Source of the DNA: a bacterium
GTDB taxonomy: Bacteria > Planctomycetota > UBA1135 > UBA2386
Assembly (NCBI GenBank): GCA_024743115.1
Contig: JANSXC010000023.1
Span: 40,883-104,882 of the forward strand
Length of the DNA: 64,000 nt
Reading direction: 5' to 3'
The notes beneath the pieces are model-generated. The model was not told the DNA's origin and made no database searches. It saw only the letters and a program-made list of their open reading frames with translations. A program made the position numbers and the translations under genes. Below, one piece after another: positions 52,584-60,273 of the stretch; position 1 is the first letter of the stretch, and each line of letters opens with the position of its first letter.

Positions 52584-54440
52584 ATGTGTGCGTCGAAATC
52601 GACCTGCCGGCTGCCCCCGTTGGTGCTGATTGCGCTGCTGGCCGCTTGTGGGGCCGAGTCCGCGGATGGCGAGCCGACCTTTGCCAATGACGTCGCGCCG
52701 ATCGTCTACCGCTCGTGCACACCGTGCCATCACCCGGATGGTCCGACGCCGTTCTCGTTGCTCGGCTACGACGACGTTCGCAAGCGCCGCCGCCAGATCA
52801 TGCGCGTGGTCGAGGATCGCATCATGCCACCGTGGTTGCCGAGTCACGGCGAGTTCCTCGACAGCCGGAGGTTGGCGGAGGACGAGATCGACGTGTTGCG
52901 GCGTTGGGTCGCGGCGGGCATGCCGCGCGGTGAAGCCGCCGACGAGCCGCCGTGTCCGGAGTTCACGTCCGATTGGCAGCTGCGGGAGCCCGATCTCGTG
53001 TTGTCGCTCGACGAGCAGGTCACGGTGCCCGCCGACGGGCCTGACCAGTTTCGCAACTACGTGATCCCGATCCCGGTCGACCGCGTGCGGTTCGTCGAGG
53101 CCATGGAGATCCGGCCGGGGAGCCCTGCCGTGCACCACGCCGTCGTCGCGATCGATGCGACCGGGGAATCGCGGCGGCGCGACGCGCTCGACCCCGAGCC
53201 CGGTTTCGCCGGCATGTCGGAGGGCAATGCGCAGGCGCCCGACGGTTACTTCCTCGGCTGGACGCCGGGCAAACACGTGCGACGCACCCCCGAGGGTATG
53301 GCGTGGCGTCTGATACCCGGCCGCGACCTCGTGCTGCAGCTGCATCTCACCCCGACGGGGAAGGTCGAGACCGTGGTGCCGCGCCTCGGGCTCTACTTCA
53401 CCGACCGCGCACCGACCGTCGTGTCGTATCCGCTCGTGTTGTTCAACGACGACATCGACCTCGCGCCCGGCGAGACCGGTCACATGTTGCGGGATCACTT
53501 CGTGCTCCCGGTCGACGTCGAGGTGTTCTCGATCTATCCGCACGCGCACTATCTCTGTCGGCGCATGCGCGGCACGGCGACTCTGCCCGACGGCAGCTCG
53601 AAGGATCTGTTCCGCATCGATCGCTGGGACTTCGACTGGCAGGACGATTACCGCTATCGCGAACCTATCCCGCTCCCCGCGGGTACGCGTATCGCGTTCG
53701 AGTACGAGTTCGACAACAGCGCCGACAATCCGCAGAACCCGTTCCAGCCGCCGCGCCGCGTTGCTTTCGGCCAGGAGTCGACCGACGAGATGGCGACGCT
53801 GACCCTGCAGCTCACGACCGCCGATCTCGACGCGCGGCGTGAACTCGCCGCCGCGAGCCTGCGGCGCGACATCGAGAAGGTCGGCGCGCAGGCCGGTCTC
53901 CTGCTGCAGTTGACCGGCGTGCTGCGCGAACTCGGGCGGTTCGAGGAGGCGTTCGGCGTGTGCGATCGCGTGCGGCAGGCAGAGCCGGGCAACGCGATGG
54001 CGTGGTTCGAGTTCGGCAGGTGCCTGATCGGGCTGCGCCGTCTCGAAGACGCCGAGCGCGCACTCCGCGAGTCACTGCGCCTCGATCCGAGCCACGATAT
54101 GTCACGCATCGAACTCGGCAGCGTGTTGGCCCGCAGCGGTCGGACCAAGGCCGCGATCGGATTGTTCGAGCAGGCGCTGAAGACGAGCCCCGGGTTCTCG
54201 GAGCTGCACAACAATCTCGCGACTGCCTACTACAGCGAGGGCCGATTGCGAGACGCTGAGCGCCACTATCGCCGCGCGCTGCAGATCGACGAGACCTACT
54301 TCAACTCGTGGTTCCTGCTCGGCCAGGTGCTGCTGGACCAGAAGCGCAAACCCGAGGCGCGCGACGCATTGTTGCGCGCGCAGAAACTACGGCCGGGTTT
54401 CCCGCCACTCGAGCAGGCGCTGCAGCAGCTGGGGCAGTAG
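52584..54440 (+). CDS. Lipoprotein with c-type heme motif, copper monooxygenase-like domain and TPRs
   Basis: 618 residues with a lipoprotein signal (LIALLAAC). PIVYRSCTPCHHPDGPTPFSLLGYDD holds a heme c site (Cys45, Cys48, His49). A region resembling copper type II ascorbate-dependent monooxygenases follows, with candidate copper ligands in SPAVHHAVVAI, LVLQLHLTPTGK and IYPHAHYLC. The C-terminal ~200 residues are TPRs (FEFGRCLIGLRRLEDAERALRESLRLDPS and repeats). It probably does extracytoplasmic oxidation chemistry; the substrate is unknown. GTG at 52581 is an alternative start. Confidence 0.85.
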   Translation: MCASKSTCRLPPLVLIALLAACGAESADGEPTFANDVAPIVYRSCTPCHHPDGPTPFSLLGYDDVRKRRRQIMRVVEDRIMPPWLPSHGEFLDSRRLAEDEIDVLRRWVAAGMPRGEAADEPPCPEFTSDWQLREPDLVLSLDEQVTVPADGPDQFRNYVIPIPVDRVRFVEAMEIRPGSPAVHHAVVAIDATGESRRRDALDPEPGFAGMSEGNAQAPDGYFLGWTPGKHVRRTPEGMAWRLIPGRDLVLQLHLTPTGKVETVVPRLGLYFTDRAPTVVSYPLVLFNDDIDLAPGETGHMLRDHFVLPVDVEVFSIYPHAHYLCRRMRGTATLPDGSSKDLFRIDRWDFDWQDDYRYREPIPLPAGTRIAFEYEFDNSADNPQNPFQPPRRVAFGQESTDEMATLTLQLTTADLDARRELAAASLRRDIEKVGAQAGLLLQLTGVLRELGRFEEAFGVCDRVRQAEPGNAMAWFEFGRCLIGLRRLEDAERALRESLRLDPSHDMSRIELGSVLARSGRTKAAIGLFEQALKTSPGFSELHNNLATAYYSEGRLRDAERHYRRALQIDETYFNSWFLLGQVLLDQKRKPEARDALLRAQKLRPGFPPLEQALQQLGQ

Positions 54441-54445
54441 CGAGC

Positions 54446-55174
54446 ATGACGATCGACCCGATGGCGCGGCTGGATGCCGGCCGCGCGGCGGCGAAAGCGG
54501 GGCGCTATGCCGAGGCCCTGGCGGAGTATCAGTGGTTCCACGACGAGTCGCTGGCCATAGATCCGGCCGTCTACGGGGTGCGGTTGTCCTACGCCCTTTC
54601 GGACTGGGCGAAGCTCGGCGAGAGCTACCCCGAGGCGCTCGATGCCCTGCGGAGCGTGCGCGATCGCAAGGTGCAAGATCTGCTGCGCGGTTGCGGCGGC
54701 CCCGGCCAGTACGGTCGGCGCAGCTGGTTTCACGACGTGACGAGCATCAACCACTACCTGGGCGAAGACGATCGCAACTACCCGCTGTTTCGTCAGCTGC
54801 TCGAACTGGACGAGGCGGTCGCCCGCGAGTGCGGCGATCTCGCCCTGACCTACCTCGTCGCGGCGGAGGACTTCGAACTTGCCGGTCGGTTCGTGCCCGA
54901 ATCGAAGGCGAGCGTTCAGGGGGCAGCCCGACGACTCAACGAGGGTGTTCGACGTCTGCAGGCGCGGCCGGGACCGACGGACTCACGTGAATCGATCAAG
55001 TTCGCGATGATGTTCGGCGGTGAAGCTCAGCTGTACGCAGAACACGTCGAACTCCACCGCACCGTGATGAGCCACACCGAACGGCGTGCCGAGTCAGACG
55101 AGCTGCGCGAGTTCGCCCTGAGCCTGGTCGAGGACGACTCGATACGCGAGAAGACCCGGCTGTTGCTGTCCTGA
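54446..55174 (+). CDS. TPR-like helical protein, function unknown
   Basis: 242 residues, no signal peptide. The start DAGRAAAKAGRYAEALAEYQWFHDESL is a TPR-like pair, and the rest is helical and acidic with no recognised domain. It begins five bases after the monooxygenase/TPR lipoprotein gene and precedes the RidA-like gene by 20 bases, so all three may be one transcript. The frame upstream of ATG 54446 overlaps the preceding gene and was excluded. Confidence 0.72.
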   Translation: MTIDPMARLDAGRAAAKAGRYAEALAEYQWFHDESLAIDPAVYGVRLSYALSDWAKLGESYPEALDALRSVRDRKVQDLLRGCGGPGQYGRRSWFHDVTSINHYLGEDDRNYPLFRQLLELDEAVARECGDLALTYLVAAEDFELAGRFVPESKASVQGAARRLNEGVRRLQARPGPTDSRESIKFAMMFGGEAQLYAEHVELHRTVMSHTERRAESDELREFALSLVEDDSIREKTRLLLS

Positions 55175-55194
55175 TAACGGAGTTCCCAATCCAC

Positions 55195-55599
55195 ATGACC
55201 CGTATCGACTACATCAATCCCGAAGGGCTGCACCAGAACCCGGCCTTCACCCAGGTGGTCGCCATCGAACCGGGCTGTCGCACGGTCTATGTCGGCGGCC
55301 AGAACGCCGTGAATGCCGGTGGCGAAATCGTCGGCCCCGACGACCTCGCCGCGCAGAGCGAGCAGGTCGCCCGCAACGTGCAGACAGCGCTCGCTGCCGC
55401 GGGCGCACGACCGGAGCACGTCGTGCAGTGGACGATCTACCTGCTTGCCGGGCAGTCGCCGCAGGTCGCCTTCCAGGGTTTCGGGCGGGTCTGGGGCCAG
55501 ACGTCGAATCCACCGACCATCTCGGTGGTTCAGGTGGCGGGCCTTGCGCATCCGCAGTTCCTGATCGAAGTCGCGGCTGTCGCGGCAGTGCCCGTCTAG
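55195..55599 (+). CDS. RidA/YjgF-family protein
   Basis: 134 residues with the family fold: VAIEPGCRTVYVGGQNAVNAGGEIVG, LAAQSEQVARNVQTALAAAGA, HVVQWTIYLL and ISVVQVAGLAHPQFLIEVAAVA. RidA deaminates reactive enamine/imine intermediates using an arginine in the PxRxxVEV segment. Here that stretch reads PTISVVQV with no arginine, so this is probably a Rid subfamily without classical deaminase activity. Convergent with the ABC-F gene, five bases apart. Confidence 0.85.
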   Translation: MTRIDYINPEGLHQNPAFTQVVAIEPGCRTVYVGGQNAVNAGGEIVGPDDLAAQSEQVARNVQTALAAAGARPEHVVQWTIYLLAGQSPQVAFQGFGRVWGQTSNPPTISVVQVAGLAHPQFLIEVAAVAAVPV

Positions 55600-55603
55600 G
55601 TCA

Positions 55604-57499
55604 CTACTGCCAGTTCTCCCACTCGTCGTAGGCCTCGGCGAGCTCCGCCTTCTTCTTCGCCTCCTGCGCCTGCAGCTCCTTCATCTTGGTGGCGCTGGCA
55701 TAGTTGTCGGGTTCGAGCATCGCGGCCTGCAGCTCTTCGATCGTGGTCTCCAGGTCCATGATCTTTTGCTCGAGGCGTTCGAACATCAGCGGGTTGCGGA
55801 TCTTGCCCGTCTCGCTGGCCTTCTTCGGTGCGGGCTTCTCCGCCTTGGCTTTGGCAGCGGCGCGGTCCTTCGCGGCGGACTCGGCGGCGCGGGCTGCGGC
55901 CCGTTCTTCGGCGAGTACGCGTTGGCATTGCTCGAGCCCTTGGTCGAACGTGCGGATTGCGCCGTTCTCGACCCAGGCGACGCGGTCGGCGACCTCCTCG
56001 ACGAGGAGGCGGTCGTGGGTGATGAGCACGACCGTGCCCGGGAACTCCTTGAGCGCCTGCTCGAGGCCTTCGGTGCCGGCGACGTCGAGGTGGTTGGTCG
56101 GCTCGTCGAGGCAGAGCAGGTCGAACTCGGCACGCGTCATGCGCGCGAGCGACAGCCGCTGCTTTTCACCGCCGGACAACTCACTCACGGGTTTTTCGAC
56201 GTCGTCGCCGCAGAACAAGAACAGCGCCAGGTGGTCCCGCAGCGTGCCCTCGTCGACGGTCGGGTCGAGCACGCGCAGTGCTTCGATGACCGTGCCCTGC
56301 ACGGGCAGATCGGTCTTCTCCTGGCTGAAGTAGCCGATGCGCAGGTTGTGGGCGAACTTGACGTTGCCCGCGGCAGGGCCGGAGACACCCGCCAACAGCT
56401 TGAGCAGGGTCGTCTTGCCGGCACCGTTGCGGCCGAGCAGTCCCGTCACCTCGCCGAACCAGACGCGCAGGTCACCGTTGGTGATCAGCGTGTGATCGCC
56501 GGCCTTGACGGTGATGCCCTCGCACTCGATCGCGGTCTGGCCTTGTTGACCGCGTGTCGTCGTGCCGAACGTGAGCCGCATCTGCGCGCGCTTACCCTTG
56601 GGCTTGTCGATCAGCTGCAGCCGTTGCAGGCGCTTCAGCCGACCCTTGGCCTGCGCGCTGTTCTGCCCCGCCATGTTGCGGCGAATGTAGTCCATCTCCT
56701 TGTCGACGAACTCGCGCTGGCTCTTGAACTGGCGCGCCTGGGCGACGAACGCGGCATCGCGCTGTTTGCGATAGTCCGAGAAGTTGCCCTTGTAGCGCGT
56801 GGCGACGCCATCGGAGACCTCGACGATCGAGTTGGCGATCGCGTCGAGGAATCGGCGGTCGTGGCTCACGACGACGACTGCGCCGGGATAGCGCTTGACG
56901 AAGCCTTCGACGAACTCGATGCCCTGCAGGTCGAGGTGGTTGGTCGGTTCGTCGAGGATCAGCAGATCGGCGGGCGTGGTCATCAGCACCGCGAGCTGCA
57001 CGCGTGACTTCTCGCCGCCGCTGAGCACCGCGACGTCCTTGCGCTGATCCGCGACCGAGATCCCGAGGCCGCCGAGCACGGCTTCGACCTGGTGTTTGTG
57101 GTCGTAGCCGCCGCCGGCTTCGAACGCGGTCTGCAACTCGCCGTAGCGCTTCAGTGCGGCGTCGTTGCCGTTCGCCATCGCGGTCTCGAGCTCGCGCATC
57201 TCGGTCGCGAGTGCGTCATGCTGGCCGTTGCCGCGCAGGACGAAGTCGAGGATCGTCGTGCCGGCCGGCATCGCGGGCATCTGCTCGCCATAGGCCACGC
57301 GCAGGTTCTTGCGCGGGTTGCGGCTGCCCTTCTCGGGTTCGTCACCGCCCGCGAGAATGCGGACCATCGTCGTCTTGCCCGCGCCATTGTCGCCCACGAC
57401 GCCGATGCGGTCGCCTTCGTCGACGCGCAGCGAGAGCTCGGCCAGGACCGGGTCAGGGCCGAAGCTGCGAGTGATCTTGTCCAGCGTGACGAGCGTCAT
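55604..57499 (-). CDS. ABC-F family ATPase (ribosome-associated type)
   Basis: 631 residues with two ABC domains and no membrane helices. Walker A is GDNGAGKTT in the first and GRNGAGKTT in the second; signatures are LSGGEKSR and LSGGEKQR; Walker B is LLILDEPTNHLDL and LLCLDEPTNHLDV; switch His lies in VVSHDRRF and LITHDRLL. The two are joined by a charged linker with RRNMAGQNSAQAKGRLKRL, and a C-terminal Ala/Lys/Glu coiled coil follows, as in Uup/YheS-like proteins. ABC-F proteins act on the ribosome in translation or antibiotic protection; the specific role is unknown. Confidence 0.92.
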   Translation of the reverse strand: MTLVTLDKITRSFGPDPVLAELSLRVDEGDRIGVVGDNGAGKTTMVRILAGGDEPEKGSRNPRKNLRVAYGEQMPAMPAGTTILDFVLRGNGQHDALATEMRELETAMANGNDAALKRYGELQTAFEAGGGYDHKHQVEAVLGGLGISVADQRKDVAVLSGGEKSRVQLAVLMTTPADLLILDEPTNHLDLQGIEFVEGFVKRYPGAVVVVSHDRRFLDAIANSIVEVSDGVATRYKGNFSDYRKQRDAAFVAQARQFKSQREFVDKEMDYIRRNMAGQNSAQAKGRLKRLQRLQLIDKPKGKRAQMRLTFGTTTRGQQGQTAIECEGITVKAGDHTLITNGDLRVWFGEVTGLLGRNGAGKTTLLKLLAGVSGPAAGNVKFAHNLRIGYFSQEKTDLPVQGTVIEALRVLDPTVDEGTLRDHLALFLFCGDDVEKPVSELSGGEKQRLSLARMTRAEFDLLCLDEPTNHLDVAGTEGLEQALKEFPGTVVLITHDRLLVEEVADRVAWVENGAIRTFDQGLEQCQRVLAEERAAARAAESAAKDRAAAKAKAEKPAPKKASETGKIRNPLMFERLEQKIMDLETTIEELQAAMLEPDNYASATKMKELQAQEAKKKAELAEAYDEWENWQ

Positions 57500-57590
57500 C
57501 GGGGGCGAGGAGGATAGCGGGCGGGGGGCTCGGTCGCATGTCGTGTGTAACGCCATTGGCGTCGGGCTGCCGGCGCGGTCACATGGGGCG

Positions 57591-59357
57591 ATGCTCGCTC
57601 GCTCGTTGTCATGTGTTCTCGGTCTCGCTGCGTTCGCCCCGGCGCAGGCCCGCTGGCTCGACCTCGAAGGCGACACCGCTCGCCAGGTCACGGTCCATCG
57701 TGACCCCCGCCACTACCTCGGCCATCCGACCACGGTGTTGCTCGCCGACGGCAGGACGATGCTGTGCGTGCATCCCAAGGGTCACGGCCGCGGCCCGATC
57801 GTGTTGCAACGCAGTGACGACGCGGGCCTGACCTGGAGCAAGCCCTTACCCGTGCCCGAGAACTGGGCGACGAGCAAGGAGACGCCGACGATCCACCGGC
57901 TCACCGATCCCGCGGGCAAAGAACGACTCGTGCTGTTCTCCGGGCTCTATCCGATCCGCAGTTCGATCTCCGAGGACAACGGCGCGACGTGGACGCCGTT
58001 GGCTCCGATCGGTGACTTCGGCGGCATCGTCGCGATGAGTTCGGTGGTGCGGTTGAAGAACGGGGAGTACGCCGCGTTCTTCCACGACGACGGTCGCTTC
58101 TTTCGAAAGGGCGGCAAGCGGTCGCATTTCACGGTCTATCAGACGCGGTCACGCGATGGCGGACTGACCTGGGGCGAGCCGACGATCGTCGTCGCGAGCA
58201 AGACGCTGCACCCTTGTGAGCCCGGCGTCATCCGCTCGCCCGATGGCAACCGGATCGCGATGCTGCTGCGCGAGAATTCGCGCAAGTTCCCGTCGCAGAT
58301 CTGCTTCTCCGACGACGAGGCGAATCGCTGGAGTCCGATGCGGCCGATGCCGATCACGATCGGTGGCGATCGCCACGTCGGCGCCTATGCACCCGACGGG
58401 CGACTGTTGATCTCGTTCCGTGACATGGCCAAGGGTAGCCCGACGCGCGGCGACTGGGTCGCGTGGGTCGGCACGTTCGCCGATCTCATCACGGGTAGTG
58501 AAGGTCAGTATCGCGTGCGGTTGTCGCGCAATTGGCGCGGCACCGACTGCGCGTATCCCGGCGTTGAAGTGCTCGCGGACGGCACGTTCGTGGTGACGAC
58601 CTATGGGCATTGGGAGCCGGGGCAGCGGCCGTTCATCCGCAGCGTTCGAGTGCGGCTCGAAGAACTCGATGCGTTGGCGAACGAGCCCGCGCCGAAGTTC
58701 GAACGCGTCGCCGGCACCGTGCACCCGACCAGGCGGCTGGCGAAGTGGTGGGTGGATCGCGTTGCGGCGAACGCCAGGAAGGCCAAGCAGGGTGGGTACG
58801 AGGTCGTGTTCGTCGGCGACTCGATCACGCAAGGCTGGGGCGGTCCGGGTCGTAAGGTCTGGGCCGAGCTGTTCGAGCCACGACGCGCGATCAACCTCGG
58901 ACTGTCGGGTGACCGGACGCAAAACGTGCTGTGGCGCCTCGACAGCGGACTGACCGATTCGCTCGCGAAGGACGCCAGGGTCGCGGTTGTCATGATCGGA
59001 ACCAACAACGCGACGCACGGTGAATGCTCTCCGGCAGAGATCGCGAAGGGCGTCGAAGCCGTCGTCGACCGACTCCTGACCGGCTTGCCGAACGCCAAGG
59101 TGCTGCTGCTCGCGATCTTCCCACGCGGTCCGCGCAATGGCGCGCCCGCCAAGCGTTGCGTCGCGAGCAACGAACTGCTCGCGGAGCGCTACGCCGCGAC
59201 GGATCGCGTCGTGTATCGCGACATCGGCGAATCCTTCGTGAAGCGGGGTGAAACGATCGACAAGAAGATCATGCCCGACCGCCTGCACCTGTCGCCGGCA
59301 GGGTATCGCCTCTGGGGTGAGGCGATCGTGGGTGAGATCGACGCTTTGCTGCGGTAG
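57591..59357 (+). CDS. Secreted sialidase-like/SGNH-hydrolase fusion
   Basis: 588 residues after a signal peptide (SLSCVLGLAAFAPAQA). The N-terminal ~370 residues form a sialidase-type beta-propeller with Asp-box repeats (SDDAGLTWSKP, SEDNGATWTPL, SRDGGLTWGEP) and the late arginines expected of such enzymes. The C-terminal ~200 residues are an SGNH esterase: FVGDSITQGWGG (Ser411), GLSGDRTQNVLWR, MIGTNNATHG and MPDRLHLSPAGY (Asp563, His566). Joining a glycosidase-like propeller with an esterase suggests removal of O-acetyl groups together with sugar release from glycans, which is inferred. Confidence 0.87.
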   Translation: MLARSLSCVLGLAAFAPAQARWLDLEGDTARQVTVHRDPRHYLGHPTTVLLADGRTMLCVHPKGHGRGPIVLQRSDDAGLTWSKPLPVPENWATSKETPTIHRLTDPAGKERLVLFSGLYPIRSSISEDNGATWTPLAPIGDFGGIVAMSSVVRLKNGEYAAFFHDDGRFFRKGGKRSHFTVYQTRSRDGGLTWGEPTIVVASKTLHPCEPGVIRSPDGNRIAMLLRENSRKFPSQICFSDDEANRWSPMRPMPITIGGDRHVGAYAPDGRLLISFRDMAKGSPTRGDWVAWVGTFADLITGSEGQYRVRLSRNWRGTDCAYPGVEVLADGTFVVTTYGHWEPGQRPFIRSVRVRLEELDALANEPAPKFERVAGTVHPTRRLAKWWVDRVAANARKAKQGGYEVVFVGDSITQGWGGPGRKVWAELFEPRRAINLGLSGDRTQNVLWRLDSGLTDSLAKDARVAVVMIGTNNATHGECSPAEIAKGVEAVVDRLLTGLPNAKVLLLAIFPRGPRNGAPAKRCVASNELLAERYAATDRVVYRDIGESFVKRGETIDKKIMPDRLHLSPAGYRLWGEAIVGEIDALLR

Positions 59358-59427
59358 GCGGCCGAGTCTGTGCATGCCACCCCGAGGGTCGGCACCAATG
59401 CGACAGACGGGTTATCCTGGAGGAGTT

Positions 59428-59625
59428 GTGCCGTTGTTCTTCCAGGAAAGCCAGCCGATCATCGAGTCGGGCTACCGCTTCGGCAGTGATTCGGACGCCG
59501 CAATCGCCGCGGCCGTCGTGGTCGCCGCGGTTGTCCTGGCTCACCTATGCGCCGATCGGACGCCGCGTTGGCGTTCCAAGCGACGGCGACTGTTCGGCGA
59601 TGGCAAGAGCGAGATTCGCGGGTGA
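59428..59625 (+). CDS. Small membrane protein, function unknown
   Basis: 65 codons from a GTG preceded by GGAGGAG, one of the best Shine-Dalgarno sites in the window; this decides the start. One hydrophobic helix (DAAIAAAVVVAAVVLAHLCA) lies between a short N-terminus and a basic tail (RTPRWRSKRRRLFG). No family recognised. Its stop overlaps the next start (GTGA). It may follow the sialidase gene in one transcript, 70 bases downstream. Confidence 0.55.
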   Translation: MPLFFQESQPIIESGYRFGSDSDAAIAAAVVVAAVVLAHLCADRTPRWRSKRRRLFGDGKSEIRG

Positions 59626-60062
59626 GTCCGGGAGTCTTGGCAGACACCGGATTCGATCACGTCGCGAATGAGAAGCGGTTCCACCGCACGTTGCTGATCG
59701 GCTTCGGGTCCTACGCCGCTCTGTTCCTTCTGGCATTCGGTATCGTTGTCGCGATCAGGCCCACGCGCGTGTCGATGGTCGTGGTCGATGTCACCGTCGT
59801 CGCCGATCGAGATGCGGCGAGCGAGCTCGTCAACGAGGGCTACGAGCCCGAGATTCGTGGAGCGATGGTGCGCCTGCGGTTCGACTCTGACATCGAGTTG
59901 GAGCGATACGGCAAAGGGACAGCGGCGCACCTCCATTTTGCGCTGATACCGGTTGGCCAGGAGCGAACGGTTCACTCACTGTGGACTGGGCCGATTCGGC
60001 GTGTCCGTGGCGCGAAAGAACGACGCTACGAAGTCTACGTCCCGATCGACACGACGAGTTGA
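59622..60062 (+). CDS. Membrane-anchored protein, function unknown
   Basis: 146 residues with one membrane helix (LLIGFGSYAALFLLAFGIVVAI) and a beta-rich outer part (VSMVVVDVTVVADRD, IRGAMVRLRFDSDIELERYG, AHLHFALIPVG). An earlier in-frame ATG at 59547 lies inside the small upstream gene; the GTG at 59622 is preferred because of the GTGA overlap. The reading may continue by a -1 shift into the short frame after its stop. No family recognised. Confidence 0.55.
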   Translation: MSPGVLADTGFDHVANEKRFHRTLLIGFGSYAALFLLAFGIVVAIRPTRVSMVVVDVTVVADRDAASELVNEGYEPEIRGAMVRLRFDSDIELERYGKGTAAHLHFALIPVGQERTVHSLWTGPIRRVRGAKERRYEVYVPIDTTS

Positions 60063-60226
60063 TCGAGCGGGCAGATGGCGTGGCCCCGGAGGGCTACGTA
60101 GCCCGTACTCGGTCGCGATTGCTCGAGGTGCGGGTGGTCTTTGGATCCATGATCGGGATGGTGCTGGAGGGCGCGGTCTCTGTTCCGCTCGTCTTGCGCG
60201 GCGACCGACTGGTGATTCTCGGATGA
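60059..60226 (+). CDS. Short ORF, possible frameshifted end of the preceding protein
   Basis: 55 codons from a TTG that overlaps the preceding stop (TTGA). The translation (RTRSRLLEVRVVFGSMIGMVLEG then AVSVPLVLRGDRLVILG) looks like real protein and could be the natural C-terminus of the preceding gene after a -1 frameshift or a single-base sequence error. As an independent gene it would be coupled to the upstream one. The call is tentative. Confidence 0.3.
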   Translation: MIERADGVAPEGYVARTRSRLLEVRVVFGSMIGMVLEGAVSVPLVLRGDRLVILG

Positions 60227-60273
60227 CGGGCTCGAGGCCCGGGGCGATGTTCGGACAGAAGCTCGAAGCGGAA

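Noticed and set aside
52527..53549. N-terminal extension of arginyl-tRNA synthetase to over 900 residues
   Set aside because: The extension lies antisense to the monooxygenase/TPR lipoprotein; the GTG at 52526 gives the normal ArgRS length.
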